Shown here: in pieces, positions 1 to 11,742 of the stretch
Layout: the number at the start of each line of letters is the position of its first letter
Numbering within the stretch: position 1 is the stretch's first letter
DNA from: an uncultured Algibacter sp.
GTDB lineage: Bacteria; Bacteroidota; Bacteroidia; Flavobacteriales; Flavobacteriaceae
NCBI GenBank assembly: GCA_947499935.1
Contig: CANMQH010000003.1
Span: 1 to 64,000 of the forward strand
DNA: 64,000 nt
Direction of reading: 5' to 3'
Made by a program: the position numbers and the translations under genes
Notes under the pieces: generated by a model
The model's input: the letters and a program-made list of their open reading frames with translations, nothing else
What the model was told of the DNA's origin: nothing
Databases searched by the model: none

Positions 1-64
1 AGAGAAGTTAAGCCCGTTAGCGCCGATGGTACTGCATTTGTGGGAGAGTAGGTCGTTGCCTTTT
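1..64 (+). rRNA. rrf: 5S ribosomal RNA, 3' part
   Basis: The window opens inside a 5S rRNA gene. The segment GAGAAGTTAAGCCCG and the later GGGAGAGTAGGTCGTTGCC are the conserved 5S core and 3' strand. The 5' half lies outside the window. The exact 3' end is uncertain by a few bases. A strong terminator follows directly, so this is the end of an rRNA operon. Confidence 0.93.
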
Positions 65-67
65 TTG

Positions 68-106
68 AGTCCCCAATTTAGAAATAGATTGGGGACTTTT
101 TTTTTA
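68..106 (+). terminator. rRNA operon terminator
   Basis: A 10-bp perfect stem (AGTCCCCAAT, 68-77, with ATTGGGGACT, 88-97) with a 10-nt loop is followed by a run of T residues. It directly follows the 5S rRNA. The 225 bp between it and the next gene shows nothing else I can identify. Confidence 0.93.
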
Positions 107-331
107 TCCTATTTTTTTGGAACTCTTTTCTTTGGAGTGGATTTCTTTAAATAAAGCCCTATTATTTTTATAATATTATCTTGTGTTCTACAAAAAGACG
201 TTAAGTGAATCTTCATAATGTTATTTGTATCGTATTAATTACTAGTTGTTAGAGGGGGTATTATTTTTATGTAATCTGCTATAAAAAATTAACAATTTGT
301 GTATCTTCAATGTCTATTTTAATAGTAATTA

Positions 332-2782
332 ATGGGTGTAAATAAGGAACTAGAATTAGCATGGGAGTTTGTAAATAATACAAACCGCTCTATATTTCTA
401 ACAGGTAAGGCAGGTACAGGTAAAACAACATTTTTACATCGGTTAAAAATGAATAGTTTAAAACGTATGGTTGTCGTTGCTCCAACAGGAGTAGCAGCTA
501 TCAATGCCAAAGGGGTAACCATTCATTCTTTTTTTCAGATGCCTTTTGGGCCTATTTTACCAGATACAGATTTAAATGCTTCAAAAGGATTCAATAGAAA
601 ATTTAGTAAAACAAAAATTGATATCATTAAATCAATGGACTTATTAGTTATTGATGAAATTAGTATGGTACGTGCAGATTTGTTAGATGGTATAGATCGA
701 ACTTTACGAAGGTTTAAAAATAGAAATAAAGTTTTTGGTGGTGTTCAGGTATTAATGATTGGAGATTTACAACAGTTATCTCCAGTTATTAAAGAGCAAG
801 AGTGGGAGCTTTTAAAACATATATACAATAACGGTTTCTTTTTTAGCAGTCATGCATACCAACAATGTGATGCAATTTCTATAGAACTTAAGCATATTTA
901 CAGACAAGATAATCCTAAGTTTATTGAAATACTTAATGAAATTAGAAATAATAAACTTTCTGATGTTTCGGCAAAAGAATTAAATAAACGATTTATTCCA
1001 GGTTTTATGCCAGATCCGAATGCTGGTTATATATCACTAACAACACATAACAATAAGGCTGAAGAAACTAATAAGAAAGAGTTAATTAAACTAAAAACTA
1101 AAGCGCTTATTTATAATGCTTCGGTAGAAGGTAAATTTCCTGAATTTGCATACCCTAACAAAGAGAACTTAGAGTTAAAAGTTGGCGCTCAGGTTATGTT
1201 TATTAAAAATGATAGTACTCCCGAAAAGCGATATTTTAATGGTAAAATAGGTAAAGTCATTCTTTTAGATAAAGATGAAGTGGTCGTTAATTGTCCTGAT
1301 GATGATTTTAATATAGTCACCAAACCTGAAATTTGGGAGAATATTAATTATTCAGTCAATTCTGAGACTAAGGCTATAACAGAAAATAAAATAGGTTCTT
1401 ATACACAAATGCCGTTACGTTTGGCGTGGTCTATTACCATTCATAAAAGTCAAGGGTTAACTTTTGAAAAAGCTATAATTGATGCCCAAGGTGCTTTTGC
1501 TCATGGACAAACCTACGTTGCATTGAGTCGATGTAAATCATTAGAAGGTTTGGTTTTAGCAAGTAAAATAGAATCAAATCAAATTATTAGTGATGCTAAT
1601 GTTATTTCATTTAACAAAAATGCTGAAGAAAACGAACCAGATCAAAAAGTTTTAGAACGCTCTCAGAAAAAATTTCAATTAGATTTAATTTTTGAGTTAT
1701 TTGATTTTTATCCTTTATTATACCCAGCAAATAGAGTTCTAGATATCTACTATAAAAATAGAACGATAATAGAAGGTTCTATCGAGGAAACTTTTTTGAC
1801 GATTAAAACAATGATTACTAATTTTTTAAAGATAAGTAATGGGTTTAATGCTCAATTAAATCAACTTTCCAACGATGATGATAAATTACCAGAATCTAAT
1901 GCTTTAATACAAGAGCGATTTAATAAAGCTATTGCCTATTTTAATAAAGAAACACTCGCGAACATCGTTACACCTTTAAAAACGGTTGCTTTTACAACAG
2001 ATAATAATGCTGTAGGTGTAGATTTAACAAAAAATCTAGATAAATTTGAAGAGTTATTAGCTGCTAAATTGTTATATTTTAATGGTTTAGTTAATGGGTT
2101 TAACACTAAAACGTTTTTAGAGTTAAGAGCAAAATCTGTATTTCTTGGTAAGCAAAAACCTAAAAAGGCTAGAAAAGCTGTAGTAGAAGGTACAAGTAAT
2201 GTTGAGTTATTTGAACTATTACGTGTTTTAAGAAATGACATAGCAGAAGAAAAGGATTTAATACATTACCAAATATTTAATCAAAAAGCGTTGTACGAAA
2301 TGTGCGAAACGCTACCATTAACCAAGCAAGAATTATTGAAAGTTAATGGGATGGGTAAAATTAGAGTAGAAAAATATGGAAGCTTAATTTTAAAAGTAAT
2401 AAAAGACTATTGTAATAATAACGACATAGATACATCTGTAGACAAAGAAATTTTTGAAGATAAAGAAAAACCTAAGCAGACCAATGTGAATGCTTCAAAG
2501 AAGGTATCTTTAGAATTATTTAAATCTGGCAAAACAATTTCAGAAATTGCAGAAGAAAGGTCTTTGGTGTCTGGTACTATTTTTTCTCATTTAGTAAGTT
2601 ACATAGATACAGGAGAAGTAAAACCTGTAGATTTAATGTCCATAGAGCACTATGAAGAATTAAAAAAGGTTATCCCAAATAAAACGTTTGAAGGTTTATC
2701 TGATTTAAAACAACAACTGGATGATAAATTTTCTTATGATGAATTGCGTTTAGTTGTTAAAGAATTAAATAAAAATAACTGA
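332..2782 (+). CDS. PIF1/RecD-type DNA helicase with HRDC and C-terminal HTH
   Basis: An 816-residue SF1 helicase. The Walker A motif GKAGTGKTT is at residues 25-33, a DEISMV Walker B near 110, GDLQQLSP (motif III) near 150, and the C-terminal motifs HKSQGLTF and VALSRCKSLEGL near 370-410. This layout is PIF1-like. The C-terminal third holds an HRDC-like segment (about 630-700, with the VNGMGKIRVEKYG hairpin) and a last segment of about 90 residues resembling the helix-turn-helix found at the end of RecQ proteins (SGKTISEIAEERSL). The combination suggests unwinding of structured DNA in repair or replication, but the substrate cannot be read from sequence. It is a single gene downstream of the rRNA operon. 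Confidence 0.88.
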   Translation: MGVNKELELAWEFVNNTNRSIFLTGKAGTGKTTFLHRLKMNSLKRMVVVAPTGVAAINAKGVTIHSFFQMPFGPILPDTDLNASKGFNRKFSKTKIDIIKSMDLLVIDEISMVRADLLDGIDRTLRRFKNRNKVFGGVQVLMIGDLQQLSPVIKEQEWELLKHIYNNGFFFSSHAYQQCDAISIELKHIYRQDNPKFIEILNEIRNNKLSDVSAKELNKRFIPGFMPDPNAGYISLTTHNNKAEETNKKELIKLKTKALIYNASVEGKFPEFAYPNKENLELKVGAQVMFIKNDSTPEKRYFNGKIGKVILLDKDEVVVNCPDDDFNIVTKPEIWENINYSVNSETKAITENKIGSYTQMPLRLAWSITIHKSQGLTFEKAIIDAQGAFAHGQTYVALSRCKSLEGLVLASKIESNQIISDANVISFNKNAEENEPDQKVLERSQKKFQLDLIFELFDFYPLLYPANRVLDIYYKNRTIIEGSIEETFLTIKTMITNFLKISNGFNAQLNQLSNDDDKLPESNALIQERFNKAIAYFNKETLANIVTPLKTVAFTTDNNAVGVDLTKNLDKFEELLAAKLLYFNGLVNGFNTKTFLELRAKSVFLGKQKPKKARKAVVEGTSNVELFELLRVLRNDIAEEKDLIHYQIFNQKALYEMCETLPLTKQELLKVNGMGKIRVEKYGSLILKVIKDYCNNNDIDTSVDKEIFEDKEKPKQTNVNASKKVSLELFKSGKTISEIAEERSLVSGTIFSHLVSYIDTGEVKPVDLMSIEHYEELKKVIPNKTFEGLSDLKQQLDDKFSYDELRLVVKELNKNN

Positions 2783-2886
2783 GATAAAAAAAATGACTAA
2801 CTTTTACAAATTGATTTAGTTCCCTTTGTAAGGATACAGGGTTTTAAAGACTAATAGAAACTATATATAAATTCAAATTATTTAGT

Positions 2887-2894
2887 TATTTTTG
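2887..2894 (+). promoter_or_regulatory. -7 promoter element of the DinB-like gene
   Basis: TATTTTTG matches the Bacteroidota -7 consensus TAnnTTTG. It ends 5 nt before the ATG at 2900, so transcription would begin at or next to the start codon and give a leaderless or nearly leaderless mRNA. No convincing -33 TTG is seen, so confidence is moderate. Confidence 0.5.
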
Positions 2895-2899
2895 CATCC

Positions 2900-3394
2900 A
2901 TGAACATAATTATAGAATCTGCTCTTAAAACTCTACAAAAGTCTCAATCATTATTAGATAGCTTAACTAATGAACAATTATGCGATGCATCTGTAAGACC
3001 ATATCATTCCAGTATAGGAAGTCACGTTAGACATATTTTAGATTTTTATGAATGTATATACAGCATTAGCGAAGACAATAAAGTAGACTTAACAGCGAGA
3101 CGTAGAAATACAGATGTAGAAGAAAAATGTGATTGCGCTAAAGATTACCTTAAAACGATTATAGATAGACTTAAAGATATAGATTGCGACATGAACAAAA
3201 AGGTTTATGTTATTGATGATTTAGGTTCTGGTATAATAGAAATTGAATATACCTATGGTGCATTGTTAGCTCAAGCAAACAGTCATACCATACACCATTA
3301 TGCTATTATTAGTTATATTTTTGATAGATTAGGTATTGCAGTAAGTGATTCTAGTTTTGGGTATAATCCAACTACGCCTAAAAAAGCATCTTAA
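2900..3394 (+). CDS. DinB-family protein (putative metal-dependent enzyme)
   Basis: A 164-residue all-alpha protein with the DinB/YfiT four-helix layout. A histidine-bearing helix occurs near residue 42 (SSIGSHVRHILDF) and a second near 135 (ANSHTIHHYAIISY); such histidines bind a metal in this superfamily. The superfamily includes thiol-dependent transferases and stress-induced proteins, so the reaction cannot be named. The gene stands alone, converges on the DUF6095-murQ pair, and has a promoter element immediately upstream of its ATG. Confidence 0.75.
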   Translation: MNIIIESALKTLQKSQSLLDSLTNEQLCDASVRPYHSSIGSHVRHILDFYECIYSISEDNKVDLTARRRNTDVEEKCDCAKDYLKTIIDRLKDIDCDMNKKVYVIDDLGSGIIEIEYTYGALLAQANSHTIHHYAIISYIFDRLGIAVSDSSFGYNPTTPKKAS

Positions 3395-3424
3395 GGATAT
3401 TTACTGATTATAAAATAGCATTCA

Positions 3425-3652
3425 TTATTTTTTGAATATGCTAGACATGATAATTTTTATACCATTAAAGATTAAAAATATAGCAAAAGCACATACCAAA
3501 CAACCACTTATTAATAAAGGTATATAGAGGTTTTTTTCGGGATATCTAAATGCAAAACTCAGTAATATTGGACCAGTAAATAGTGCTAAAACTGCAAAAA
3601 TTATGGTTTTTAAACCTTTTAATAATAGGTCTTTATCAGTTTTATTATCCAT
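3425..3652 (-). CDS. Small membrane protein, DUF6095 type
   Basis: A 75-residue protein with a charged N terminus (MDNKTDKDLLLKG) and two hydrophobic segments, about residues 12-34 and 42-68. It resembles the DUF6095 family, which I recall next to murQ in flavobacteria. Its first 8 bases overlap the end of murQ, so the two are translationally coupled. The role is unknown. Confidence 0.7.
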   Translation of the reverse strand: MDNKTDKDLLLKGLKTIIFAVLALFTGPILLSFAFRYPEKNLYIPLLISGCLVCAFAIFLIFNGIKIIMSSIFKK

Positions 3653-4460
3653 TTTTAAAGTTTTGAATTGCTAATCGTACATTTTTATATTTTTTAAGAA
3701 GTGCTTCTGCTTCATTTTGAGAAATATTTATCTCAGCCATAATCATTTTTGTTCCGCGTTCAACTAATTTATTGTTGCTTAATTGCATATCGACCATCTT
3801 ATTACCTTTTACATGTCCTAATTGTATCATTGAGGTTGTTGTTATCATGTTAAGAACTAATTTTTGAGCAGTACCAGCTTTCATTCTTGAACTTCCTGTA
3901 ACAAACTCAGGACCAACGACAACTTCTATTGGAAATTGTGCGGTATTAGATAAAGGGCTGTTATAATTACATGTTATACATCCCGTAATAATATTATTTT
4001 CATGGCATGTTTTTAGTGCAGATATAACATAGGGTGTTGTGCCAGATGCAGCTATACCTACAACAACATCTTTACTCGAAATATTATGCGCTTTTAAATC
4101 TTCCCAACCAAGATTAAGTGAGTCTTCTGCAAATTCAACAGCTTTTCTTATTGCCGTATCTCCACCAGCTATAAGACCGATAACCAAATCGTAAGAAACA
4201 CCAAACGTAGGAGGACATTCTGAGGCATCTAGAATACCAAGTCGGCCACTTGTACCAGCACCTATATAAAATAATCGTCCACCTTGTTTGAGTTTAATTA
4301 CAATTTGATGGATTAAACGTTCTATTTGAGGTAAAGCTTTTTCTACAGCTAATGGTACTGTTTTATCTTCGTTATTGATGTTTAATAGTAAGTCTGTTAC
4401 ACTCATTTTTTCTAAATGGTTATAACGTGAATCTTGTTCTGTAGTTTTTGTAAAACTCAT
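3645..4460 (-). CDS. murQ: N-acetylmuramic acid 6-phosphate etherase
   Basis: MurQ cleaves the lactyl ether of MurNAc-6-phosphate to GlcNAc-6-phosphate and D-lactate in cytoplasmic recycling of peptidoglycan. The 271-residue protein has an SIS domain with GAGTSGRLG at residues 67-75, followed by the conserved DASECPPTFG containing the probable catalytic Glu81. Further SIS motifs (AASGTTPYV, TGSSRMKAGTAQK) are present. It is slightly shorter than the E. coli enzyme (298) and lacks some C-terminal residues, which I take as normal for this lineage. It is followed by an overlapping DUF6095 gene. Confidence 0.95.
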   Translation of the reverse strand: MSFTKTTEQDSRYNHLEKMSVTDLLLNINNEDKTVPLAVEKALPQIERLIHQIVIKLKQGGRLFYIGAGTSGRLGILDASECPPTFGVSYDLVIGLIAGGDTAIRKAVEFAEDSLNLGWEDLKAHNISSKDVVVGIAASGTTPYVISALKTCHENNIITGCITCNYNSPLSNTAQFPIEVVVGPEFVTGSSRMKAGTAQKLVLNMITTTSMIQLGHVKGNKMVDMQLSNNKLVERGTKMIMAEINISQNEAEALLKKYKNVRLAIQNFKNG

Positions 4461-4528
4461 AGTTAAAAATACGTATTTTTTAGTTTGGATTAACTCTTGT
4501 TATATTTTAAAGCACTTGAAACTTGATA

Positions 4529-5347
4529 TTATTCAATAGTATAGTTGAAAATAGTAGTTTCAGACAATCTAAAATATCCAAAAGGGAAATTACTAGCATT
4601 ACTTGTGTTAATACAATTGCCTCTTACTGTGGCTGGTTGTGTTTGAAAAGGGTCTCCTGAGTCTTCATCAGTTTGTTGTAACAAGATGTTTAAATAATCA
4701 AAATAACGTCTAGAAATTCCAGAATTTCTAATTAATAGCGTTTCACCAGCTTGTAAATCTTCTTCGGAAAAAAATGCGAAAATTTGATTTCCATCTGTAA
4801 ATTCATCGTCATAAACATCTAAACTTATGTCACCAGTTTCTGTATGAGCAAATTCAAATAAATAGTAGTTCTCAATATCTTTGGGGTCTGTATAGAATGC
4901 TTTTATTTCGGTTTCATCACCAGAAAAACCACCATCGTTTTTTTGTTCAATAAATTCTATAGGGACTACAGGTAGTAATGTTTCGGTCGCTACATAGTCT
5001 TCATTTTCATAGCTAATATTAAGTGTATAAACTTGGTTAAGTTCTGGTATAAATGTGTTGGTCTTGTAGATGCCAGAATTACCTTCTTCTGTAAAATTAA
5101 ATATATTATTATTTGAGTCTCTTATGCTTACCGTAGCACCTGTAGCTGCAGGTACTTGGTCATCAAAAAAAGGAGCGGTTAAAGTAAGTCTTATAAATTG
5201 CTCGTTACCGGTAGTTTGTTTTACCCAATTTATTGATGCATCTATAACTAACCTGGGTTCTGCTGTATCTAAGTCAACATCAATAACATCTTCGCAAGAC
5301 ATATATAAAAAGCAGATAGCTAGTATGTAAAATAAGTTTTGTTTCAT
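4529..5347 (-). CDS. DUF4249 lipoprotein, partner of a TonB-dependent receptor
   Basis: A 272-residue secreted lipoprotein. The start is placed at the internal methionine of MKQNLFYILAIC because this gives a proper lipoprotein signal with lipobox LYMSC; a longer open frame begins 45 bp upstream but overlaps the preceding gene. The mature part fits DUF4249 (beta-rich, DLDTAEPRLVIDASINW near the N terminus). Such proteins are encoded immediately after TonB-dependent receptors, and here the gap is 4 bp. A role as the outer-membrane surface partner of the receptor is inferred; the ligand is unknown. Confidence 0.85.
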   Translation of the reverse strand: MKQNLFYILAICFLYMSCEDVIDVDLDTAEPRLVIDASINWVKQTTGNEQFIRLTLTAPFFDDQVPAATGATVSIRDSNNNIFNFTEEGNSGIYKTNTFIPELNQVYTLNISYENEDYVATETLLPVVPIEFIEQKNDGGFSGDETEIKAFYTDPKDIENYYLFEFAHTETGDISLDVYDDEFTDGNQIFAFFSEEDLQAGETLLIRNSGISRRYFDYLNILLQQTDEDSGDPFQTQPATVRGNCINTSNASNFPFGYFRLSETTIFNYTIE

Positions 5348-5351
5348 AACC

Positions 5352-7727
5352 TTAAAATTTAAAATTATATGAAAAAGAAGGTACGATACCAAAGATAGCC
5401 AATCGTGTAGCCTCGTTAGATCCCGTATCTGGATTACTGTTAAACGTTATAGTTGTTGCATTTCTGCGGTTATAAACATTATATATTCCAAACACCCAGT
5501 AGCTTTGCAATCCGCTTGTTTTATTAGGTTTAGGTGTATAGTTTAAAGAAATGTCTAATCTATTATATGCTGGTAATCTATCAGAATTTCTACCACTAAA
5601 ATTAGGTATAGTTAAGCCGTTATACGAATATTGTCCATTTGGAAACGTTGATGGTTGCCCAGTTTGAAATAAAAAATTGGTGCTTATTTTCCATTTTTCG
5701 TTCCATTGATAACTTCCTGTAAATGAGATGTCATGAGTTTTATCGTAAGGGGTATTATACCAATTACCATTATTAATGCCAGTTTCTTGTTGTGTTCGTC
5801 CTTTTGTTTGTTGCTCGGATTTAGATAGGGTATACGCTAACCAACCTTTAAATCTACCTTGGTTTTTACGAAAAAGAACTTCTAGACCATAGGCCCTAGC
5901 TCTACCATTTAATATAACACGCTCTATGGCATTGTTAGCAATTAAATCTGCACCATCAATATAATCTATTCTGTTTTTAACGGTTTTATAGTATGTTTCT
6001 AGTTCTAAAGAATACGCATTATCATTAAAATTTTTAAAATACCCCACAGCAAATTGATCTAATAATTGAGGTTTTAAATATTTTCCACTTGGTGTCCAAA
6101 TATCTAGCGGAGTTGGTGAGTTTGTATTGGAGAGTAAATGCAAATATTGGCTTATTCTATTATAGCTCAATTTTACAGAACTATTTGATTTTAATTGATA
6201 GGATAATGAAGCTCTGGGTTCTAAATTAGAAAATTGTTCTATAACATTACTGCGTTTAAATGTTTCTGTACCTATTGGGTTTGCACTTTCGTATATCTGA
6301 AAATCTTCATTAAATAAAACAGCTTCATTGTTTTCGTAAACATTTAATTCATCTTGCCCTAAACGATGAAAGGTGCTTAATCGTAAACCGTAAGAAAGTG
6401 ATAATTTATCAGAAATTTTTTGTTCGGCATCGACATAAATAGCATTTTCGAAGGCGTATTTATCAATTAATTTAAAAGGGTTTATTCCCGAAGTTTCTGA
6501 AGTTGGTCTAATATCTCCTGGGTTGAATCTATAATAAATACTATTTAATCCGTATTGGAGTTTAATTTTATCTGTTAGATAATGCTTAAAATCATACTTT
6601 AAATTAAAATTCTGAATTCCAGAAACCCAATCGAATTCTACAAAGTTTAGTTTTAGGTTGTAATAATAATCAGAATATATAAGGGATAAATTAGAAAACA
6701 ATTTATCTGAAAATAAATGGTTCCATCTAAAATTGACTACAGAGTTACCATATATGTTTTCAAAAGTATCTTCAATTCTAAATACATCTCTACCAAAGTA
6801 ACCAGAAAGATAGATATTATTACGGTCGTTTATTTTATAGCTTAATTTGGTGTTTAAATCGTAGAAATATGCAATATTATCAATATCAAAAAGCGGTAAA
6901 AATAAATGCGCATAGCTAGAGCGGCCACCAAAAAGAAAAGAGCCTTTATTTTTTTTGATAGGACCTTCTACTAATAATCTACTAGAAACAATGCCAATAC
7001 CTCCGTTTACATGAAATTCTTTGCTATTGCCTTCTTTTTGGTAAATGTCTAAAACCGATGAAACTCTTCCGCCATAGCGTGCAGGAATACCCCCTTTATA
7101 GAGTTTTAAATCTTTAATAGCATCTGGATTAAAAACAGAAAAGAAGCCAAATAAATGTGATGAATTGTAGATTGTAGCCTCGTCTAAAAGAATTAAATTT
7201 TGATCAGCTGCACCGCCACGAACATTAAAGCCAGAAGCACCTTCACCAGCATTGGTAACACCAGGAAGTAGCGTTATAGCTTTAATAATATCGGACTCAC
7301 CAAGTACAACAGGAATGTCTTTTATGGTGTTAGACGTAAGTGTATTAACACTCATTTGAGGTGTGCGTATATTTAGTTTTTCAATGTTTTCTGTGATAAC
7401 AATTTCATCTAAATTTTCTGAAGCTTCGTTTAAATTAAAGTTTTTAATAATATCTTCAGAAAGTGTTATAGTTTCTGTTATTGTAGAGTAACCTAAATAG
7501 CTTATAATTATTTTGTGTGTGCCTTTAGGAATGGTAATGGAGTAAAAGCCGTATTCGTTTGTTGTGGTTCCTGCAGATATTTCTGGAAATATAATATTAA
7601 CACCAATTAGGGTTTCATTACTTTTTTCTTCGGAAATAGTGCCACTTATAGTGAATTTTTCTTGAGCGTTTATATATGTGGTGTTTAAACTTGTTGCAAG
7701 AAGAAACCATAAGAAAAGGTTTTTCAT
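5352..7727 (-). CDS. TonB-dependent receptor with carboxypeptidase-like N-terminal domain
   Basis: A 791-residue outer-membrane receptor. The signal peptide ends at INAQ (about residue 21). A CarboxypepD_reg-like beta-sandwich covers about 25-105 (ISGTISEEKSNETLIGVNI), then a plug domain about 120-230 (VRGGAADQNLILLDEATIY, PARYGGRVSSVLDI), then a 22-strand-type barrel ending in a terminal aromatic (SYNFKF). It is transcribed ahead of the DUF4249 lipoprotein as a two-gene unit. The substrate cannot be deduced; it lacks SusC hallmarks and no SusD is nearby, so a SUS-type glycan importer is unlikely. Confidence 0.92.
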   Translation of the reverse strand: MKNLFLWFLLATSLNTTYINAQEKFTISGTISEEKSNETLIGVNIIFPEISAGTTTNEYGFYSITIPKGTHKIIISYLGYSTITETITLSEDIIKNFNLNEASENLDEIVITENIEKLNIRTPQMSVNTLTSNTIKDIPVVLGESDIIKAITLLPGVTNAGEGASGFNVRGGAADQNLILLDEATIYNSSHLFGFFSVFNPDAIKDLKLYKGGIPARYGGRVSSVLDIYQKEGNSKEFHVNGGIGIVSSRLLVEGPIKKNKGSFLFGGRSSYAHLFLPLFDIDNIAYFYDLNTKLSYKINDRNNIYLSGYFGRDVFRIEDTFENIYGNSVVNFRWNHLFSDKLFSNLSLIYSDYYYNLKLNFVEFDWVSGIQNFNLKYDFKHYLTDKIKLQYGLNSIYYRFNPGDIRPTSETSGINPFKLIDKYAFENAIYVDAEQKISDKLSLSYGLRLSTFHRLGQDELNVYENNEAVLFNEDFQIYESANPIGTETFKRSNVIEQFSNLEPRASLSYQLKSNSSVKLSYNRISQYLHLLSNTNSPTPLDIWTPSGKYLKPQLLDQFAVGYFKNFNDNAYSLELETYYKTVKNRIDYIDGADLIANNAIERVILNGRARAYGLEVLFRKNQGRFKGWLAYTLSKSEQQTKGRTQQETGINNGNWYNTPYDKTHDISFTGSYQWNEKWKISTNFLFQTGQPSTFPNGQYSYNGLTIPNFSGRNSDRLPAYNRLDISLNYTPKPNKTSGLQSYWVFGIYNVYNRRNATTITFNSNPDTGSNEATRLAIFGIVPSFSYNFKF

Positions 7728-7752
7728 TTAGCTTTTTTTTATAAAAATATAA

Positions 7753-7781
7753 AAAAAGCCCCTATTAAAGGAGCTTTTAAA
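7753..7781 (-). terminator. Terminator of icd
   Basis: A stem of about 9 bp (AAAAGCCCC with GGAGCTTTT, one G-T pair, 7-nt loop) lies between icd and the receptor gene. On the minus strand it is followed by TTTTTTTAT, so it ends the icd transcript. Confidence 0.8.
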
Positions 7782-7801
7782 AATATTGTTTTATAATGGT
7801 A

Positions 7802-10024
<2,223 letters not shown>

Positions 10025-10225
10025 TTATGAATTATTACTAGGCTAAAAATCAGGGAGATAAAAAATTCGTTTCGTTTTTAGCGTTGCGAATATACAAAAA
10101 TTGACTTTTATACGCATTAATGTGCTTGTGAAAACTACTTAATAGCGACACATTTAAGATAATATTAATAAAGTTTGTTACAGGTAAGAATTTAGTAAAA
10201 AATTAATATAGATATTAAAAAAAAC

Positions 10226-10274
10226 AAAAGCCATATCATCGCAGAATTTAATCTCGATTGATATGGCTTTTTTG
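10226..10274. terminator. Long hairpin with T-runs on both strands, no assigned gene
   Basis: A perfect 13-bp stem (AAAAGCCATATCA, 10226-10238, with TGATATGGCTTTT, 10259-10271) closes a 20-nt loop in which TCG/CGA can extend pairing. T-runs follow on both strands; the minus-strand run (TTTTGTTTTTTTT) is longer. No protein gene ends here, so it may terminate an unannotated RNA from 10280-10790 (minus) or lie in the icd leader region. Confidence 0.65.
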
Positions 10275-10818
10275 AGACAATAAATACTTGACTAAAATAG
10301 TATGTCTACTAAACTGATTTAAAATTTTAATCTAAATCATTCCATTCAAGTTTTATTATTTCAATGAAACATTTATGTAATTTTCAAAATGTATTGACCT
10401 ATTACAAAAAATGCCTCTGTTAATTGTTTTTCTTGATGTTTAAAACGCTTTATTCGCTTTCACGTTAAAATAGTTATAAACATTGCCTGTATTATAAAAA
10501 AACTGTCGTTTAGGTTACTTTTTAGGCTTTTCACTATAAAAAATTATAACTACTTACGCATTTATAATTATGTATAGTGTCATGATTTTTTGTTCGCACA
10601 TGTATAAAACATATGTGACATAAAAATCTCAAAAAACAATTATGTAAAGAACGTTTTCTTATATAGAATGTTATATAAATTCATCCTTTAGATGAAACCA
10701 ATTATAAAATTGTTATTAGTTCTTTGTATAAAGATATTGTATATGTGTTTGAAAACGAAATTTTCAACAAATTAGATATCAACTAGTTATGAACTGTAGT
10801 TGTTAACTTTTGTTAATA

Positions 10819-10851
10819 AAAAAAGCCTTGAATATAGATTCAAGGCTTTAA
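10819..10851 (-). terminator. rplS terminator
   Basis: A perfect 12-bp stem (AAAGCCTTGAAT, 10822-10833, with ATTCAAGGCTTT, 10838-10849) with an ATAG loop, followed on the minus strand by TTTTTTATT. It lies 27 bp after the rplS stop codon. Confidence 0.9.
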
Positions 10852-10877
10852 AACAACGGTTTAAGTTGTGTAAGGTA

Positions 10878-11228
10878 TTAACGTCTACGCTCTGTAATTC
10901 TGGCTTTTTTACCAGTAAGACCTCTAAAGTAGTAAATTCTAGCTCTACGTACTTTACCACGTTTGTTAACTTCAATTTTTTGTAATGCAGGTAAATTAAT
11001 TGGGAAGATACGCTCTACACCAATGGTACCAGACATTTTTCTAATTGTAAAAGTTTCAGAAGTACCTGTTCCTCTTCTTTGAATTACGACACCTCTAAAA
11101 AACTGGGTACGTACTTTTTCACCTTCTCTAATTTCGTAAAACACAGTGATTGTGTCTCCCGCTCCAAATTCAGGTAATTCGTTTCTTGTTACAAATTCGT
11201 CTTGTACAAATTTTACTAAAGATTCCAT
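10878..11228 (-). CDS. rplS: 50S ribosomal protein L19
   Basis: The 116-residue bL19 protein of the large subunit, at the 30S-50S interface. Conserved family segments are visible: GDTITVFYEIREGEK, RTQFFRGVVIQRRG, TFTIRKMSGTIGVERIFP and the basic C terminus RRARIYYFRGLTGKKARI. It lies downstream of trmD on the same strand, as in many bacteria, but separated by a small membrane protein gene and 189 bp, so it may have its own promoter. Confidence 0.98.
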   Translation of the reverse strand: MESLVKFVQDEFVTRNELPEFGAGDTITVFYEIREGEKVRTQFFRGVVIQRRGTGTSETFTIRKMSGTIGVERIFPINLPALQKIEVNKRGKVRRARIYYFRGLTGKKARITERRR

Positions 11229-11417
11229 ATCTTTAAATTTAATTATAATTAATTCAGAACAACATTCACGATTCTCGCCAGAGGTTAACCCGAAATTGGC
11301 TGCAAAAATAACTATTAATTAATAATCTGCAACATTTATTTGTTTTTTTGTCATTCGTTTTTAGTTTTATTTTTAAGCAAATATTATTCTTTGTAGAATT
11401 ATTAATACCTATCTAGC

Positions 11418-11729
11418 TTATTTCTTTATAAGTTTTAAAGAAAAGAGAAAGATGCCTATAGCAAAAATGAATTGCGATATGCTAGAAAGAATACGTAAAA
11501 TACCCTGTGTGGCAACAATTTTTTCAATACTATTTCTTAAAAGGAATGGCACTAAAATGCTAGATGATGAAAAAAGTATCATCAAAATAATGCCGAGTAA
11601 TAATAGTATACTAACTTTATTTTTTTGTTTATTGAAAATAATGATACTTCCTATCAATAAAAGTAAATAAGAAATAAATAAAAAGACACCTCCAATTATT
11701 GCATTATGTATTATGTCGTTCTCATTCAT
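11418..11729 (-). CDS. Hypothetical small membrane protein
   Basis: I do not recognise this 103-residue protein. It shows three to four hydrophobic segments (about residues 10-33, 40-62, 78-99), a few lysines between them and a KLIKK C terminus on the cytoplasmic side. It starts 13 bp after the trmD stop and so is probably cotranscribed with trmD. DUF4293-like or similar flavobacterial membrane families are possible, but no motif decides it. Confidence 0.65.
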   Translation of the reverse strand: MNENDIIHNAIIGGVFLFISYLLLLIGSIIIFNKQKNKVSILLLLGIILMILFSSSSILVPFLLRNSIEKIVATQGILRILSSISQFIFAIGIFLFSLKLIKK

Positions 11730-11742
11730 ACGATGTTATTGT

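Noticed and set aside
10800..10985. Plus-strand open frame over the rplS terminator
   Set aside because: Overlaps the terminator hairpin and the antisense of L19; no protein-like features.
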